A stretch of 64,000 nt of DNA from Ignavibacteria bacterium (GCA_016783945.1 JADHVP010000001.1:1-64000); one strand, 5' to 3'. Shown: positions 17,671 through 28,179, counted from the first letter of the stretch. A program made the numbers and translations. The notes: generated by a model from the letters alone, not told the origin.

Positions 17671-19011
17671 TTGATACTTGTTATATTAATATTGCTTCCG
17701 CTTCTTTTAAGAAACAAATATACTTTTCCGTTAACTTTTATATTACTTAACACAAGGGTCCTTCAGTTCGGTTATGGTTTGCAGTATGAAGTATTCAGAT
17801 TTGGTGCTGGTGCAATATTACTATCGGATTATTATTTCGTAATATTATTCTTCCTGATTTTAGGAAAGATTAATGACGTTAAATTGGATTATATATATAA
17901 TCGTATTTTTTTTATTTTTGGTTTTATAACTTTAATATCATTGTTTTCTTCTATAATCTTTGGATTTGATGTTAACGTTTTTGTGAAAATAGTTAGATAT
18001 TTTACATATTACATTGCTTACGTTTATCTTGCAATTTATTTATATGAATCCCGGGAAAACACTATCCGATTTGTCAGAGTTATTTTTATTTTAATTATAT
18101 TAGCGTTTATACTTCAGATTTATGAAATGACTACACAAAAAAGGGTGGTGATTGATTTAATTGCCAATCCGAATAATACATATTATGTTGCAGGAACATA
18201 CATAAATATACCATATTTTGGATGGGTATTATATAATTGGAACAGGATGTTAGCGTTTATGCCTCTTGCTTTATTCTTTTCTTTTTATTTTTTATTAAGA
18301 AATATCAGAGTTATACCTGTGAGTAATATTATTATGATATTAATTTGTCTTTTATCAGTTTTATTTGGTCTATCCAGAACCGGTATTTTTATTTATTCTC
18401 TTGCATTAATTTTCTTTTTTTTATTGAATCTCAGAACGGAGTCAACAAGGAAATTTGTGTTTCTTGGAGTAACCGCCGTTCTTGCAATGATAATTTATTT
18501 CTACTATTTTCAGGGTACTGCATTAGAAGCATTCTCTCTCCGCTTGCAGTCAGTGGAACAATTGCAATCTGGAGAAGAAAGTAGTGCTTCTGGGCGTATT
18601 GTTTTCTGGCAAGATCAGCTTGATAATGTTCTTGAATCACCTTTAATTGGTAAGGGATTTAATCTGGAATCGTTTTCAACATTTACTGGAGATGTTGGAA
18701 TGTCTAATTTAATTTCTCTTTTTGGGATTTCAGGTCTTTTACTTCCATTTTTTATTTTTTATACTTCTTTTAAATACACGAATAGAATTGCACAGGAAGA
18801 TTTATTTTTTCAGAATTCTTTTTTAAGTGTTTTTCTTGCATATTTTATAGGAAGTATAATAACGGCTGATATTTATTTGGCTGGATCAATTATGATTATA
18901 CCTCTGATTTCTATTGTTACTGTAAAAGCGAATGATCTTAGCTGGCCAATTGAAAAAGAAGAGGAAATAGAGGGTGAAGCTGTAGATAAAGATATGAAAA
19001 AAATCGAATGA
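17671..19011 (+). CDS. Wzy-like O-antigen polymerase/ligase family protein
   Basis: 446 residues, about eleven membrane segments with a large loop near residues 290-330. FGLSRTGIFIYSLALIFFF and then VFWQDQLDNVLESPLIGKGF match the Wzy_C (O-antigen ligase) domain, in which the conserved Arg and the G-x-G-x region lie by the periplasmic loop. It would polymerise flipped repeat units or ligate glycan to lipid A; the two roles cannot be told apart by sequence alone. Start is TTG at 17671. A charged cytoplasmic tail rich in Glu and Lys ends the protein. Confidence 0.8.
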   Translation: MILVILILLPLLLRNKYTFPLTFILLNTRVLQFGYGLQYEVFRFGAGAILLSDYYFVILFFLILGKINDVKLDYIYNRIFFIFGFITLISLFSSIIFGFDVNVFVKIVRYFTYYIAYVYLAIYLYESRENTIRFVRVIFILIILAFILQIYEMTTQKRVVIDLIANPNNTYYVAGTYINIPYFGWVLYNWNRMLAFMPLALFFSFYFLLRNIRVIPVSNIIMILICLLSVLFGLSRTGIFIYSLALIFFFLLNLRTESTRKFVFLGVTAVLAMIIYFYYFQGTALEAFSLRLQSVEQLQSGEESSASGRIVFWQDQLDNVLESPLIGKGFNLESFSTFTGDVGMSNLISLFGISGLLLPFFIFYTSFKYTNRIAQEDLFFQNSFLSVFLAYFIGSIITADIYLAGSIMIIPLISIVTVKANDLSWPIEKEEEIEGEAVDKDMKKIE

Positions 19012-19035
19012 ACTTTTTTTATTAATATTAATTCA

Positions 19036-20097
19036 ATGATGACACTTAATGACCTTTATTGGGTACTGGGTGAACAAAGACTCGGTCCTTTCGAAAAATA
19101 TTTCGCAAAGGCGTTGAAAAAAGCAGGAAAGAATGTATCTTATACTAATATATATGATGCTTTTCCAGAATATATTCATAAATTAAGCGGATACATTCAC
19201 CGGCTGCCGAGGAAATTGGGAAACGCTGCCGAGAGAAAATATCTTAGTTATGTTAATTCGGTATTCATAAAAAAATATTACAAGGAAAAGCCTTCGAATA
19301 TAATGATATATAATGACTGCCGGATCCTTCCAGAAACACTTCAGCTCTTTAAAAAGAATGGAACGAAAATAACTGTGTTTCTCGGTGATGATCCTAATTA
19401 TTATATACATGGGATGAAGTTCTTTTTGTTTACTGTAATGTTTGCGGATTATGTGATAACAGATGACACGGGCTGGATAGATGGATTAAAATTAGTTGGG
19501 GTTAAGAATATAATATATTCACCAATGGGAACAGATCCGGAAACATTTTTCCCAATGAATCCTTCTCAAGAAGATATAGATAAATATGGTTGTGATGTTT
19601 TGTTTGTGGGAAAAGGTTATTACCTGAATGGCAACGGTATAAGAAGAGCTACTATACTGAATGAACTGACGGATTTTAATATGAAGATTTTCGGGGGGAA
19701 TGACTGGAAAGATTTATTTTATCATTTCCCAAAACTAAAAAAGCATCATGTACCTGGCTGGCTTACGGCTGACAAAGTAAATGTAGCGTGTAATTGTGCG
19801 AAGTTATATCCTGTCTTAATGCAGGCAGGTGTGAAAAATGGGGTTTCGACGAGAGTCTATGATTGTACAGCGTCGGGGATTTTTATTATTTCAGAGTACA
19901 AGAAAGATATTGAGACACTGTTTCCGAATGGAGAGGTTGTTATGTTTAAATCGAAGTATGAGTTAAAAGATTTGGTAAAATATTTTCTGGCTCATGAAGA
20001 TGAAATGAAAGAACATGTTAATAAAGCGAGGGAGATAGTTTTATCAAAATATAACATAGAGCGTTCTGTTAAAGAAATTTTAGAACAATTGAAATAG
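19036..20097 (+). CDS. CgeB-like glycosyltransferase (GT-B fold)
   Basis: 353 residues. The C-terminal part has YDCTASGIFIISEYKKDIE and then LFPNGEVVMFKSKYELKDLV followed by REIVLSKYNIERSVKEIL, the pattern of the CgeB/glycosyl transferase 1_2 domain. An earlier VFLGDDPNYY and DYVITDDTGW resemble the inter-domain region of this group. It begins 25 bases after the polymerase gene, so it is probably in the same transcript. Donor and acceptor sugars are not known. Confidence 0.78.
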   Translation: MMTLNDLYWVLGEQRLGPFEKYFAKALKKAGKNVSYTNIYDAFPEYIHKLSGYIHRLPRKLGNAAERKYLSYVNSVFIKKYYKEKPSNIMIYNDCRILPETLQLFKKNGTKITVFLGDDPNYYIHGMKFFLFTVMFADYVITDDTGWIDGLKLVGVKNIIYSPMGTDPETFFPMNPSQEDIDKYGCDVLFVGKGYYLNGNGIRRATILNELTDFNMKIFGGNDWKDLFYHFPKLKKHHVPGWLTADKVNVACNCAKLYPVLMQAGVKNGVSTRVYDCTASGIFIISEYKKDIETLFPNGEVVMFKSKYELKDLVKYFLAHEDEMKEHVNKAREIVLSKYNIERSVKEILEQLK

Positions 20098-20386
20098 AAT
20101 AAACTTCAACCTTTTTAAGATTTTTTGAGGTTTATATTGAGAAGTTATTCATATTCATTTTTTTAAATCTGTATTCTTTTTTATTCAATGCGGCGATTTA
20201 TCTTAAAGTTTCAATCAGGTGTTATTACCGATTTGTTTTTATTGTTTTACATCTTTTTTAACATTTATAAATATTACTTTACTTATATAGCAAAGTATAC
20301 AATTCTTTGACAGTGGAAAGCGTTTTCCTGAGAAGTTTTATTAACGAAATTAAGAAATTTGATTTTTTCAAAGTTTAGAATCTAAA

Positions 20387-21670
20387 ATGACTTTAAAGAG
20401 TTTTTGTGTTGAGAATAAGATATTACTACTGATTCTGATATTATCTTTCTTGATAAGGTTTGTTGGTGGTTTTATAATGCTTGATGAAATTCCACAGTCA
20501 TACGAATGGTATCCAACTGCTAAGAATATTGTTGAGGGTAAAGGTACTTTATTGGAATTTACACCTAATGTTGATAATGGTAATGATAAGTTATACATGC
20601 AGTATTATTCTGTAAGACCTCCGATCTACTTACTCTTTTATATAATACTAATTAAGTTTTTCAATAGCTCTTTATTTGTATACTTATTATTACAATCTCT
20701 TTTTTCAGTTTTGTTGATAATAATTTCTTACAAATTATTCCTATTAATATTCTCTAAAAAAATATCTGTAATTGGTGCTGCAATTGTTGGATTTTATCCG
20801 CATTTCATAACCAGAGTATGGAATGCTTCAGAGGACATTGCGTATTTGATATTTATTTTATTATCATTTTATTTTTTGATTTTGTTCTTGAAAAATAAAA
20901 AAAATAAAAACATTTACATAGCCGGATTATTTCTTGGTTGTGCTTTTTTAACTCGCAGTACAATTTTATTCTTTATAATACTTTTATTACCATTCTTATT
21001 TCTAATTATTAAAAATAACCGTTTATTAATTATATCTAAATTTTTAGGAGTTGTTTTACTAACAATTTCTCCTATAATTGTACATAATTTTTTTATATAC
21101 AATAAAGTATTACTATCTGATCATGGTGGTAATCTATTTTGGGTAGGTAATAATAAATATGTCTATGATCAATATCCTGAAGTTACTGTCGATTTAATTC
21201 AAAAACAGTTGTTTAATGATTTATCAAAGGAAGATGTTCGAAAAATGAGAAGTATGAATCATATGGAACAAGAGAATTTTATGTTTAACAAAGCAATTAC
21301 TTTTATCCGGGAAAACCCGTTGTTATATACGAAATCAATAATTAAAAAGGCGGTATCATCGTTTTCTTTTTATTATCACCCAATTGATCTTAAGGAGTCT
21401 CCAAACAGGAAATTTGTAAAAGAATTAATTCATAAATTATTTTACATGCCGCTGTTTATTTTGGGAATGTTAGGTATTATCTTATATTCTAAAAACAAAA
21501 GAAGTGAAAGTATGATTTTCATTTTGTTTTATATTTCATTGATTTGTATGGCTATTATTTATTGGTCACAATCGAGGCATACAATAGTATATCACATCAC
21601 TTTTATATACGGTGTTCTTTTATTATTTTCATATAATAAAAGAATAAGAAATTTTCTAAAATTGGAGTGA
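20387..21670 (+). CDS. GT39/ArnT-like membrane glycosyltransferase
   Basis: 427 residues with about ten membrane helices. After the first helix comes a periplasmic loop with MLDEIPQSYEWYPTAKNIVE, where the catalytic acidic residue of GT-C enzymes usually lies, and RPPIYLLFYIILIKF, typical of the RgtA/PMT_2 family. AGLFLGCAFLTRSTILFF is another family mark. GT-C enzymes use polyprenyl-phosphate sugars as donors on the outer face of the inner membrane. The GT2 gene at 23944 could make such a donor. The preceding 289 bases hold no gene. Confidence 0.75.
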   Translation: MTLKSFCVENKILLLILILSFLIRFVGGFIMLDEIPQSYEWYPTAKNIVEGKGTLLEFTPNVDNGNDKLYMQYYSVRPPIYLLFYIILIKFFNSSLFVYLLLQSLFSVLLIIISYKLFLLIFSKKISVIGAAIVGFYPHFITRVWNASEDIAYLIFILLSFYFLILFLKNKKNKNIYIAGLFLGCAFLTRSTILFFIILLLPFLFLIIKNNRLLIISKFLGVVLLTISPIIVHNFFIYNKVLLSDHGGNLFWVGNNKYVYDQYPEVTVDLIQKQLFNDLSKEDVRKMRSMNHMEQENFMFNKAITFIRENPLLYTKSIIKKAVSSFSFYYHPIDLKESPNRKFVKELIHKLFYMPLFILGMLGIILYSKNKRSESMIFILFYISLICMAIIYWSQSRHTIVYHITFIYGVLLLFSYNKRIRNFLKLE

Positions 21671-21873
21671 TGCTCCTGAAGGATAATATGCTATTAACAT
21701 TTAGAGTTTAGTTTCATTTGAGAATAAAAGTGATAACTGGTAACAATTAAAACATTTGCTTTTATGATTTGGTATTCAATTTCTTAAAATTCTTACAAAA
21801 TGAAAATATCAGAGTTCATATCCAAATGCCTCGTTAAGAGAAGTCTCAGTGAATTTCAATAAAACAGATATAA

Positions 21874-22986
21874 ATGAAACAAGATAAAATATTCGTAACC
21901 CAACCTTCTTTACCAGATTTAGATGAGTTTATAAATTCTCTTAAAGAGATTTGGGATAGTAAGTGGATAACAAACATGGGAAAGTTTCATAAGGAGTTTG
22001 AAAACCAGCTTACTAATTACCTTGGTGTAAAATATGTTTCATTATTTGCAAATGGTACTATGGCTCTCATTTCTGCTTTGCAGGTTCTAAGGATTACCGG
22101 TGAGGTAATTACAACTCCTTATAGTTTTGTTGCAACCACTCATGCTTTATGGTGGAATGGTATAAAACCAGTTTTTGTGGATATTGAAAATGGCTATTGT
22201 AATTTAAATCCTGAAAAAATTGAAGCTGCTATTACACCTAATACAACTGCAATAATGCCAGTTCACATTTATGGTAATCCGTGTGACGTTAACAGAATAC
22301 AGGAAATAGCAGACGTCTATGGACTGAAGACTATTTATGATGCCGCTCATGCTTTTAGGGTCGAGAGAGATGGAAATTCTATTTTAAATTTTGGTGATCT
22401 ATCTGTACTAAGTTTTCATGCGACAAAGACCTTTAATACAATTGAGGGTGGTGCTATTGTTTGTCAGGACGAGAAAACCAAAAAACGCATTGATTTTTTA
22501 AAGAACTTTGGCTTTGCCGATGAAGTAACTGTGGTAGCTCCAGGAATTAATGCCAAGATGAATGAATTACAGGCAGCTTATGGCTTATTGCAATTGAAAA
22601 CATTTGATGAACAAATAAAGAAACGTGAGGAGATTACTAAAGTATATCGTGATTCGTTAATAGGTGTTAATGGTATTAGATTATTAAAAGACATTGAATA
22701 TATAAAACACAATTATTCATATTTCCCAATTTTTATAGATGATACAATATATCCTATCAGCCGTGATAATTTATATGAGAAACTAAAAGAAAAAAATATT
22801 TTCGGAAGACGTTACTTCTATCCCTTAATTAGTGAGTTCCCTGCATACAGGGGTTTAGCCTCGTCAAAGCCCGCTAATTTACCTGTTGCAAATAAAATAG
22901 CAAACCAGGTTTTGTGTCTTCCAATTTATCCTGATTTATCTGTCAAGAATGTTTTATTAATAATTGACATAATAAAAAATGTGTAA
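21874..22986 (+). CDS. DegT/DnrJ/EryC1 sugar aminotransferase (VioA-like)
   Basis: 370 residues, PLP fold type I. SFHATKTFNTIEGG holds the PLP-binding lysine, DAAHAF the aspartate that contacts the pyridine nitrogen, and ANGTMALISAL the phosphate-binding region. ITTPYSFVATTHALWWNG and GINAKMNELQAAYGLLQLK resemble VioA and related enzymes that aminate dTDP-4-keto-6-deoxyglucose to a 4-amino-4,6-dideoxy sugar. The next gene encodes a matching N-acyltransferase, which supports this. The 4,6-dehydratase needed upstream is not in the window. Confidence 0.85.
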   Translation: MKQDKIFVTQPSLPDLDEFINSLKEIWDSKWITNMGKFHKEFENQLTNYLGVKYVSLFANGTMALISALQVLRITGEVITTPYSFVATTHALWWNGIKPVFVDIENGYCNLNPEKIEAAITPNTTAIMPVHIYGNPCDVNRIQEIADVYGLKTIYDAAHAFRVERDGNSILNFGDLSVLSFHATKTFNTIEGGAIVCQDEKTKKRIDFLKNFGFADEVTVVAPGINAKMNELQAAYGLLQLKTFDEQIKKREEITKVYRDSLIGVNGIRLLKDIEYIKHNYSYFPIFIDDTIYPISRDNLYEKLKEKNIFGRRYFYPLISEFPAYRGLASSKPANLPVANKIANQVLCLPIYPDLSVKNVLLIIDIIKNV

Positions 22987-23005
22987 ACAATAAATTGTAT
23001 TCTAA

Positions 23006-23677
23006 ATGAAAAATATTGTACTTTTTGGCGGCGGGCTTCATGTACAGTATTGTATTGATATTATTGAAAAAGAAGGAAAATATAACATTGTTGGAATTGC
23101 TGACACAAAAAAGCAAATTGGCTCAGAAATATATGGTTACAAAATAATAGGCAGGCAGGAAAACCTTCAGAAATTAATTAAAGATTTCAACATTGATGCA
23201 GGGATAATAACTATCGGGGATAATTGGTCTCGAAAATATGTTTATGACATAATAAAAAAAATAAAAGATGATTTCATTTTTGTAAATGCAATTCACCCTT
23301 CTGTTGTCATAGGGAAAAATGTTGTATTAGGTCAAGGTTTCGTTGCAATGGCAGGTTGTATTATTAATCCCGGTTCCAGGATTGGCGATTTTTGCTTTCT
23401 TGCAACTGGGGCACAAGTAGAACACAACAATTACTTGGGAGATTTTTCAAGTATTTCTGCAGGATCAATTACGGGAGGGAAAGTAAAAATTGGAAATTTT
23501 TCTGCAATAACGCTCGGTGTTACTATTGTCGATAGAATAACAATTGGAGAGAATTGTGTTGTCGGAAGCGGTGCGCTTGTATTAAATGACCTTCCTGACA
23601 ATGTACTTGCGTATGGAAATCCAGCTAAAGTAATCAGATATAGGAATCCTGGTGAACAATTTTTAGTGTCACAGTAA
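23006..23677 (+). CDS. NeuD/PglD-like sugar N-acyltransferase
   Basis: 223 residues. The N-terminal Rossmann-like part (IVLFGGGLHVQYCIDII) binds the nucleotide sugar. From about residue 100 a left-handed beta helix made of hexapeptide repeats follows, with the catalytic histidine region GAQVEHNNYLGDF and the C-terminal VVGSGALVLNDLPDNVLAYG-type ending. PglD and NeuD proteins acetylate amino sugars with acetyl-CoA. Directly behind a VioA-like aminotransferase, it probably acylates the new 4-amino group. The chemical nature of the acyl group is unknown. Confidence 0.85.
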   Translation: MKNIVLFGGGLHVQYCIDIIEKEGKYNIVGIADTKKQIGSEIYGYKIIGRQENLQKLIKDFNIDAGIITIGDNWSRKYVYDIIKKIKDDFIFVNAIHPSVVIGKNVVLGQGFVAMAGCIINPGSRIGDFCFLATGAQVEHNNYLGDFSSISAGSITGGKVKIGNFSAITLGVTIVDRITIGENCVVGSGALVLNDLPDNVLAYGNPAKVIRYRNPGEQFLVSQ

Positions 23678-23943
23678 TATTTTTATTCATATTACTTTTT
23701 TCGAATGGACGATAAACGATTCTTTATGTCTGGTCATTTATAAGTAAGAAAAAATAGTTGAACAGGAAAAAATATTACAATGCAAGTCCGAGTTCTCTTT
23801 TAAGGCTGTAAGAGTTGAAGAATATTTATCAGGTTATGTAGTGAAATCATTTTATTATATAGAAGGATAGCTAATTATGACATCAGCGGTCTACTTAAAA
23901 GTGCAACCTTCAGAATTTTATTAATGAGAAGAATATTTATCCA

Positions 23944-24894
23944 ATGAAGATTAACGATAAAAGAAAAATTAATTGCTCTATCATCATTCCAGTATTTCAT
24001 AATGAAGGTTCTATAAATTTTGCATTCAACGAAATTTATTCAAAGGTAATAAATAACTCGAGTTATTCTTTTGAAATTATTTTTATTGATGATGGTTCAA
24101 AGGATAATTCATTAAATGTCCTATTAAACTTACAGCAACAATTCCCGGAGTTAATAAAAGTAATTAAACTTTCGCGGAATTTTGGACAGCTAAGTGCCAT
24201 ATTGGCTGGATTTTCTATAGCAAAGGGAGAGACTTTAGTTAATATATCTGCGGATTTGCAAGACCCACCTGAATTAATAAATGAGTTTTTAAATTATTCA
24301 TACAAAGACAAACATGATATTGTTGTTGCCTGCAGGGATGGCAGAGACGAAGGATTTTATAGAAAATGTACTTCAAGATTTTTTTATTGGTTAATGCGAA
24401 AACTCACTTTAAAAAATATGCCCTTAGGAGGTTTTGATTTCTTCTTAATAAGCTCAAGAATTAAAGAGATAATTCTGTCGAAAAATGAAGCCAATTCATT
24501 TTTACAGGGTCAAATTCTTTGGACAGGATTTAAAACAAAGTTTATTTCTTATGAAAGAAGAAAAAGGCAGCACGGAAAATCTCGCTGGACTTTCGCTGGA
24601 AAGATCAAAATGCTTATTGATGGAGTTATGGCTTATTCATATTTTCCTATAAGGTTAACATCAGTATTGGGGGGATTAGTTTCTCTTTTAGGTTTTATTT
24701 ATGCATTTATAGTTTTCATAGGAAGATTTACTGGTAATTATCCATTTAAAGGTTATGCCCCAATAATTATTTTAATTTTAGTTTTATCTGGCTTTCAAAT
24801 GTTAATGCTTGGTGTTATTGGGGAATACTTATGGAGGACTTTAGATCAGGTTCGTAATAGAACTCCCTATGTCATTGAGAAAATTTACGATTAA
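23944..24894 (+). CDS. Polyprenyl-phosphate glycosyltransferase (GtrB/DPM-like GT2)
   Basis: 316 residues. The GT-A domain has CSIIIPVFHNEGSINFAF, IFIDDGSKDNSL and NISADLQDPPELI, the last with the DXD-like metal site, then RRKRQHGKSRWTFAGK, strongly conserved in the GtrB/ArnC group. Two C-terminal hydrophobic helices (around residues 236-300) anchor it, ending GVIGEYLWRTLDQV. It probably makes a polyprenyl-phosphate sugar used on the outer membrane face, for example by the GT-C protein at 20387. Confidence 0.85.
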   Translation: MKINDKRKINCSIIIPVFHNEGSINFAFNEIYSKVINNSSYSFEIIFIDDGSKDNSLNVLLNLQQQFPELIKVIKLSRNFGQLSAILAGFSIAKGETLVNISADLQDPPELINEFLNYSYKDKHDIVVACRDGRDEGFYRKCTSRFFYWLMRKLTLKNMPLGGFDFFLISSRIKEIILSKNEANSFLQGQILWTGFKTKFISYERRKRQHGKSRWTFAGKIKMLIDGVMAYSYFPIRLTSVLGGLVSLLGFIYAFIVFIGRFTGNYPFKGYAPIIILILVLSGFQMLMLGVIGEYLWRTLDQVRNRTPYVIEKIYD

Positions 24895-24933
24895 TCAGCT
24901 TAAAATTTATTGATTTCGAAAATTATTTGAACT

Positions 24934-25686
24934 ATGAAACAAGACAAATATATACATAGTATGGATTGGGTTGAGGGAAACAATATAATTTTTTCAAATA
25001 ATAGCAATTACAGAAAATATCAATATGATCTTATTGCAAAATATATTGGGAAGAATATTTTAGAAGTAGGTACCGGTGATGGAAGTTTTACCAGTCAGAT
25101 GGTAAATCATAATGATAATATTACGAGAATCATTTCAATAGAGCCTTCGGATACTTTATTAAAACTGCATAGAGATAAATATAAATTTCCCAATATAGTA
25201 TCTGTTTGTAATTTTGATTTGTTTGGTGTTCACCCAGATAGTTTTGGTCTTTTTGATACAGTAATCTTTATTCATGTCTTAGAACATATTGAAAATGATG
25301 AAGAGGTTTTAAATCATACATATAATCTTTTAGAAAAATCTGGACACGTATTAATAGAGGTGCCGGCATTACCGATGTTGTTTTCTGAACACGATAAATC
25401 ATTAGGACACTTTAGAAGATACAACAAGAAATTGTTAAACTCTATTATTGATAACGAAAAATACAAAATAAAAAAAATATGGTATCAGGACCCTATTGGT
25501 GTTTTAGGTTCGCTATATTTTTTTAAATTGAAGAAAATAAAATTGAAATCAAATGAAGGCGACCAGTTAGTAAAAAATCAAGGTTCAGTATATGATAAAT
25601 ATGTTATCCCGTTTGAAAAGTATGTTGAGAAATTTATAAAGTTTCCTTTCGGATTAAGTTTAACAGCTATATTGCAGAAACGTTGA
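24934..25686 (+). CDS. Class I SAM-dependent methyltransferase (Methyltransf_23-like)
   Basis: 250 residues. NILEVGTGDGSFTSQM is SAM-binding motif I, IISIEPS has the acidic ribose-binding residue, FDTVIFIHVLEHIENDEEVL is motif II, and HVLIEVPALPMLFSEHDKSL with GHFRRYNKK is typical of methyltransferases beside GtrB-like GT2 genes. In such pairs it may act on the lipid carrier-linked sugar or on the glycan itself. Forty bases after the GT2 gene, so probably co-transcribed. Confidence 0.8.
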   Translation: MKQDKYIHSMDWVEGNNIIFSNNSNYRKYQYDLIAKYIGKNILEVGTGDGSFTSQMVNHNDNITRIISIEPSDTLLKLHRDKYKFPNIVSVCNFDLFGVHPDSFGLFDTVIFIHVLEHIENDEEVLNHTYNLLEKSGHVLIEVPALPMLFSEHDKSLGHFRRYNKKLLNSIIDNEKYKIKKIWYQDPIGVLGSLYFFKLKKIKLKSNEGDQLVKNQGSVYDKYVIPFEKYVEKFIKFPFGLSLTAILQKR

Positions 25687-25810
25687 TTAATCAAAAAAGA
25701 TCGATAAACTTGAACAAGTAAATATTAATATTAATAAGTTGTATTCCATTATGGCTGCAAGTAATGTATCTTACAGATTTGGAGTCAAACCATTACATTT
25801 TTAAGCATAA

Positions 25811-27052
25811 ATGAAAGTTATAGAATTTTCCGAATGTTTTCCCAATGGATATGAACCTTTTTCTGGTGAGTTCGTCTATCAGCACTTAGTTCATTTCTCG
25901 AAGTATGCTTCTATTAAAGCTATAGTGCCTTTGCGATATGTTCCTCCTAAAGAATTGTTTTCTCTTAATCCGTTTAAGAGCCTTAGTGAGATTTCAAAGT
26001 GGATTAAAGTTTTAAATAGAACAAAAGATATCCGTCAAAAAAATCTTGAGGTGATAAACTTTAGATATTTCTCACTTCCCAGACCATATTTTGATTATCA
26101 GGATTTGTTTTTATTTAGGAAATTATTTTTCAAAAGAATAAAGAAGTTATTAGGTAACAAGAAAATTGACCTGATATATTGTCATTGGTTCAGACCCGGT
26201 TTATTATTGTGTAAGAAATTATCAGAGCACTATAATGTTCCTTTAGTATTAGATCATCACGAAGATATTAGATCATTAAACAAAGCTTTTCCCGAAAAGT
26301 ATTATAAAATGTTTAAGCTATTTGAATTAGCCGATAAAATAGTTGTGCACAGTGAGCAGAATAGACAAGTTTTAATTGAGGAAGCAGCAAAGCGAGGATT
26401 AAATTTACCAGAAGTTCTGAAGATCTATTTGGGACAAAATTTTATAGTTAATAATAAGGATAAAGAATTTTCAAAAGATGATTTAAAGCTAATTTGTGTT
26501 TCACATTTAACCCATGCAAGAAAAAGGATAGAAATGCTGATAAAAGCTGTAAGTTTAATAAAGAACAATTCTTATTTCAAAAAGAAACTGTCATTGAAAA
26601 TAGTTGGTGATGGTGTATTAAGAAACCAGTATGAGAAATTAGCTGATGAATTATTATTGAATAATAATGTTGAGTTCGTAGGAGGAAAGAATCACACAGA
26701 AATAGAGGAGTTATTAGAAGAGTCAGATTTGTTTATACTTCCGAGTGATTATGAACCATTCGGAGTAGTTTTTATAGAAGCTCTATCTAAGGGAGTTCCT
26801 GTGGTTACGTGCAAGGGAAACGGTGGAGGAGAAGAATTAGCAAATCTTGGTGGTGGGGTTGAATTAGTAGCTCCCAATTCAGAAAGTGAATTATCTAAGA
26901 AAATTATTGAACTTGGGAATGATCATGAAAAGTTAATGACTATGTCAAAGGTAGGGAAAGATATTGTTAGAGAAAACTTTACGTGGGATAAGAACGCATT
27001 GAGCACTTATAAAACTTTTAAGGAAATCATTGCTTCGTATAAACCTAATTGA
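25811..27052 (+). CDS. Family 4 glycosyltransferase
   Basis: 413 residues, GT-B fold. The N-terminal half has the acceptor domain with IDLIYCHWFRPG and PLVLDHHEDIR. The C-terminal half has LICVSHLTHARKRIEMLIKA, LKIVGDGVLRNQYEKLA, NNVEFVGGKNHTEIEELLEE and FILPSDYEPFGVVFIEAL with the E-x7-E donor-binding motif. Start ATG at 25811 fits the family (FSECFPNGYEPFSGEF at the very N-terminus). It adds one sugar during repeat-unit assembly; specificity is unknown. Confidence 0.88.
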   Translation: MKVIEFSECFPNGYEPFSGEFVYQHLVHFSKYASIKAIVPLRYVPPKELFSLNPFKSLSEISKWIKVLNRTKDIRQKNLEVINFRYFSLPRPYFDYQDLFLFRKLFFKRIKKLLGNKKIDLIYCHWFRPGLLLCKKLSEHYNVPLVLDHHEDIRSLNKAFPEKYYKMFKLFELADKIVVHSEQNRQVLIEEAAKRGLNLPEVLKIYLGQNFIVNNKDKEFSKDDLKLICVSHLTHARKRIEMLIKAVSLIKNNSYFKKKLSLKIVGDGVLRNQYEKLADELLLNNNVEFVGGKNHTEIEELLEESDLFILPSDYEPFGVVFIEALSKGVPVVTCKGNGGGEELANLGGGVELVAPNSESELSKKIIELGNDHEKLMTMSKVGKDIVRENFTWDKNALSTYKTFKEIIASYKPN

Positions 27053-27108
27053 CTTATGTTGATTATATCAATGCGATTGAAACATATTGTATTCTATTTT
27101 AATAAATT

Positions 27109-28179
27109 ATGAAAAAAATTTTAACAGTCATAGGTGCAAGACCGCAATTCATCAAGTGTGCTCCTGCTTCAAAAGTCATTAGAAAATATTTCAAAGAGGT
27201 ATTAGTCCATACAGGACAGCATTATGACCATGAGATGTCAAGAGCATTTTTCGAGGAGCTCAATATTCCTGAGCCGAATTTTGATTTAGGAATTGGATCT
27301 GATAGCCATTCAGCTCAGACTGCGAAAATGCTGATTGCATTAGAAAAGGTTGTTGAAAAGATCAAACCTGATTTGATGATGGTTTATGGTGATACGAACA
27401 GCACGTTAGCAGGTTCTTTGGTTGCTTCAAAGCTTATGATTCCTTTAGCTCACGTAGAAGCGGGATTGAGGAGTTATAACAGGAATATGCCGGAGGAGAT
27501 AAACAGAATTTGCTCGGATAGGATTTCTGATATATTGTTTTGTCCGACCAGAACAGCAAAAGAGAATTTAGAGAATGAAGGTATAAAGAAAAATGTTTAT
27601 ATGGTTGGTGATGTTATGAAAGATCTTATATTACATACTGTGAGAAGTAAAAATTTTAAGAAACGAATTTTAGAAAATACTCTATTCAACAAGGGACCCT
27701 TTTGTTATTTGACAATTCATCGGCAGGAAAACACAGACGATGTAGTACGCTTTAAAAAAATATTTAGTCTTATCGGTAATATTAAATACAAGGTCATCTT
27801 TCCTATGCATCCAAGGACCAGGAAGCAGATACATAAGAATAAAATTAAGATGCCCGCTAATGTTTGTATTACAAAACCTATAAGTTACTTTGAGAGCCTT
27901 GCATTTCAAATGAACGCTGAATTTGTAATAACTGATAGCGGAGGTATGCAAAAAGAAGCTTATATTCTTGGGACACCGTGTATCACTATAAGAGATGAAA
28001 CAGAGTGGACTGAAACATTAAAGAATGGTTTTAATAAATTAGTTGGGATAGATAAAAAAAAGTTTATGTCAACTGTCGATAAGTGTATAACTTTAAAACT
28101 CAAACCAAATGATAATCTTTTCGGTCATGGGGATGCTTCGGAAAAGATTACAAAAGTTATTAGGAAATATCTTTGTTAA
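27109..28179 (+). CDS. wbpI: Non-hydrolysing UDP-HexNAc 2-epimerase (WecB/WbpI-like)
   Basis: 356 residues of the UDP-N-acetylglucosamine 2-epimerase family. LTVIGARPQFIKCAPASKVI (family form GARPQFIKAAP), HTGQHYDHEMS, VYGDTNSTLAG, HVEAGLRSYNRNMPEEINR and TDSGGMQKEAYILGTPCIT include the catalytic acidic and histidine residues. The GARPQ form and the presence of wbpB-, wbpE- and wbpD-like genes at 38763-42910 favour WbpI. That enzyme epimerises UDP-2,3-diacetamido-2,3-dideoxy-glucuronate to the manno form. WecB (UDP-ManNAc) is the alternative. Confidence 0.75.
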   Translation: MKKILTVIGARPQFIKCAPASKVIRKYFKEVLVHTGQHYDHEMSRAFFEELNIPEPNFDLGIGSDSHSAQTAKMLIALEKVVEKIKPDLMMVYGDTNSTLAGSLVASKLMIPLAHVEAGLRSYNRNMPEEINRICSDRISDILFCPTRTAKENLENEGIKKNVYMVGDVMKDLILHTVRSKNFKKRILENTLFNKGPFCYLTIHRQENTDDVVRFKKIFSLIGNIKYKVIFPMHPRTRKQIHKNKIKMPANVCITKPISYFESLAFQMNAEFVITDSGGMQKEAYILGTPCITIRDETEWTETLKNGFNKLVGIDKKKFMSTVDKCITLKLKPNDNLFGHGDASEKITKVIRKYLC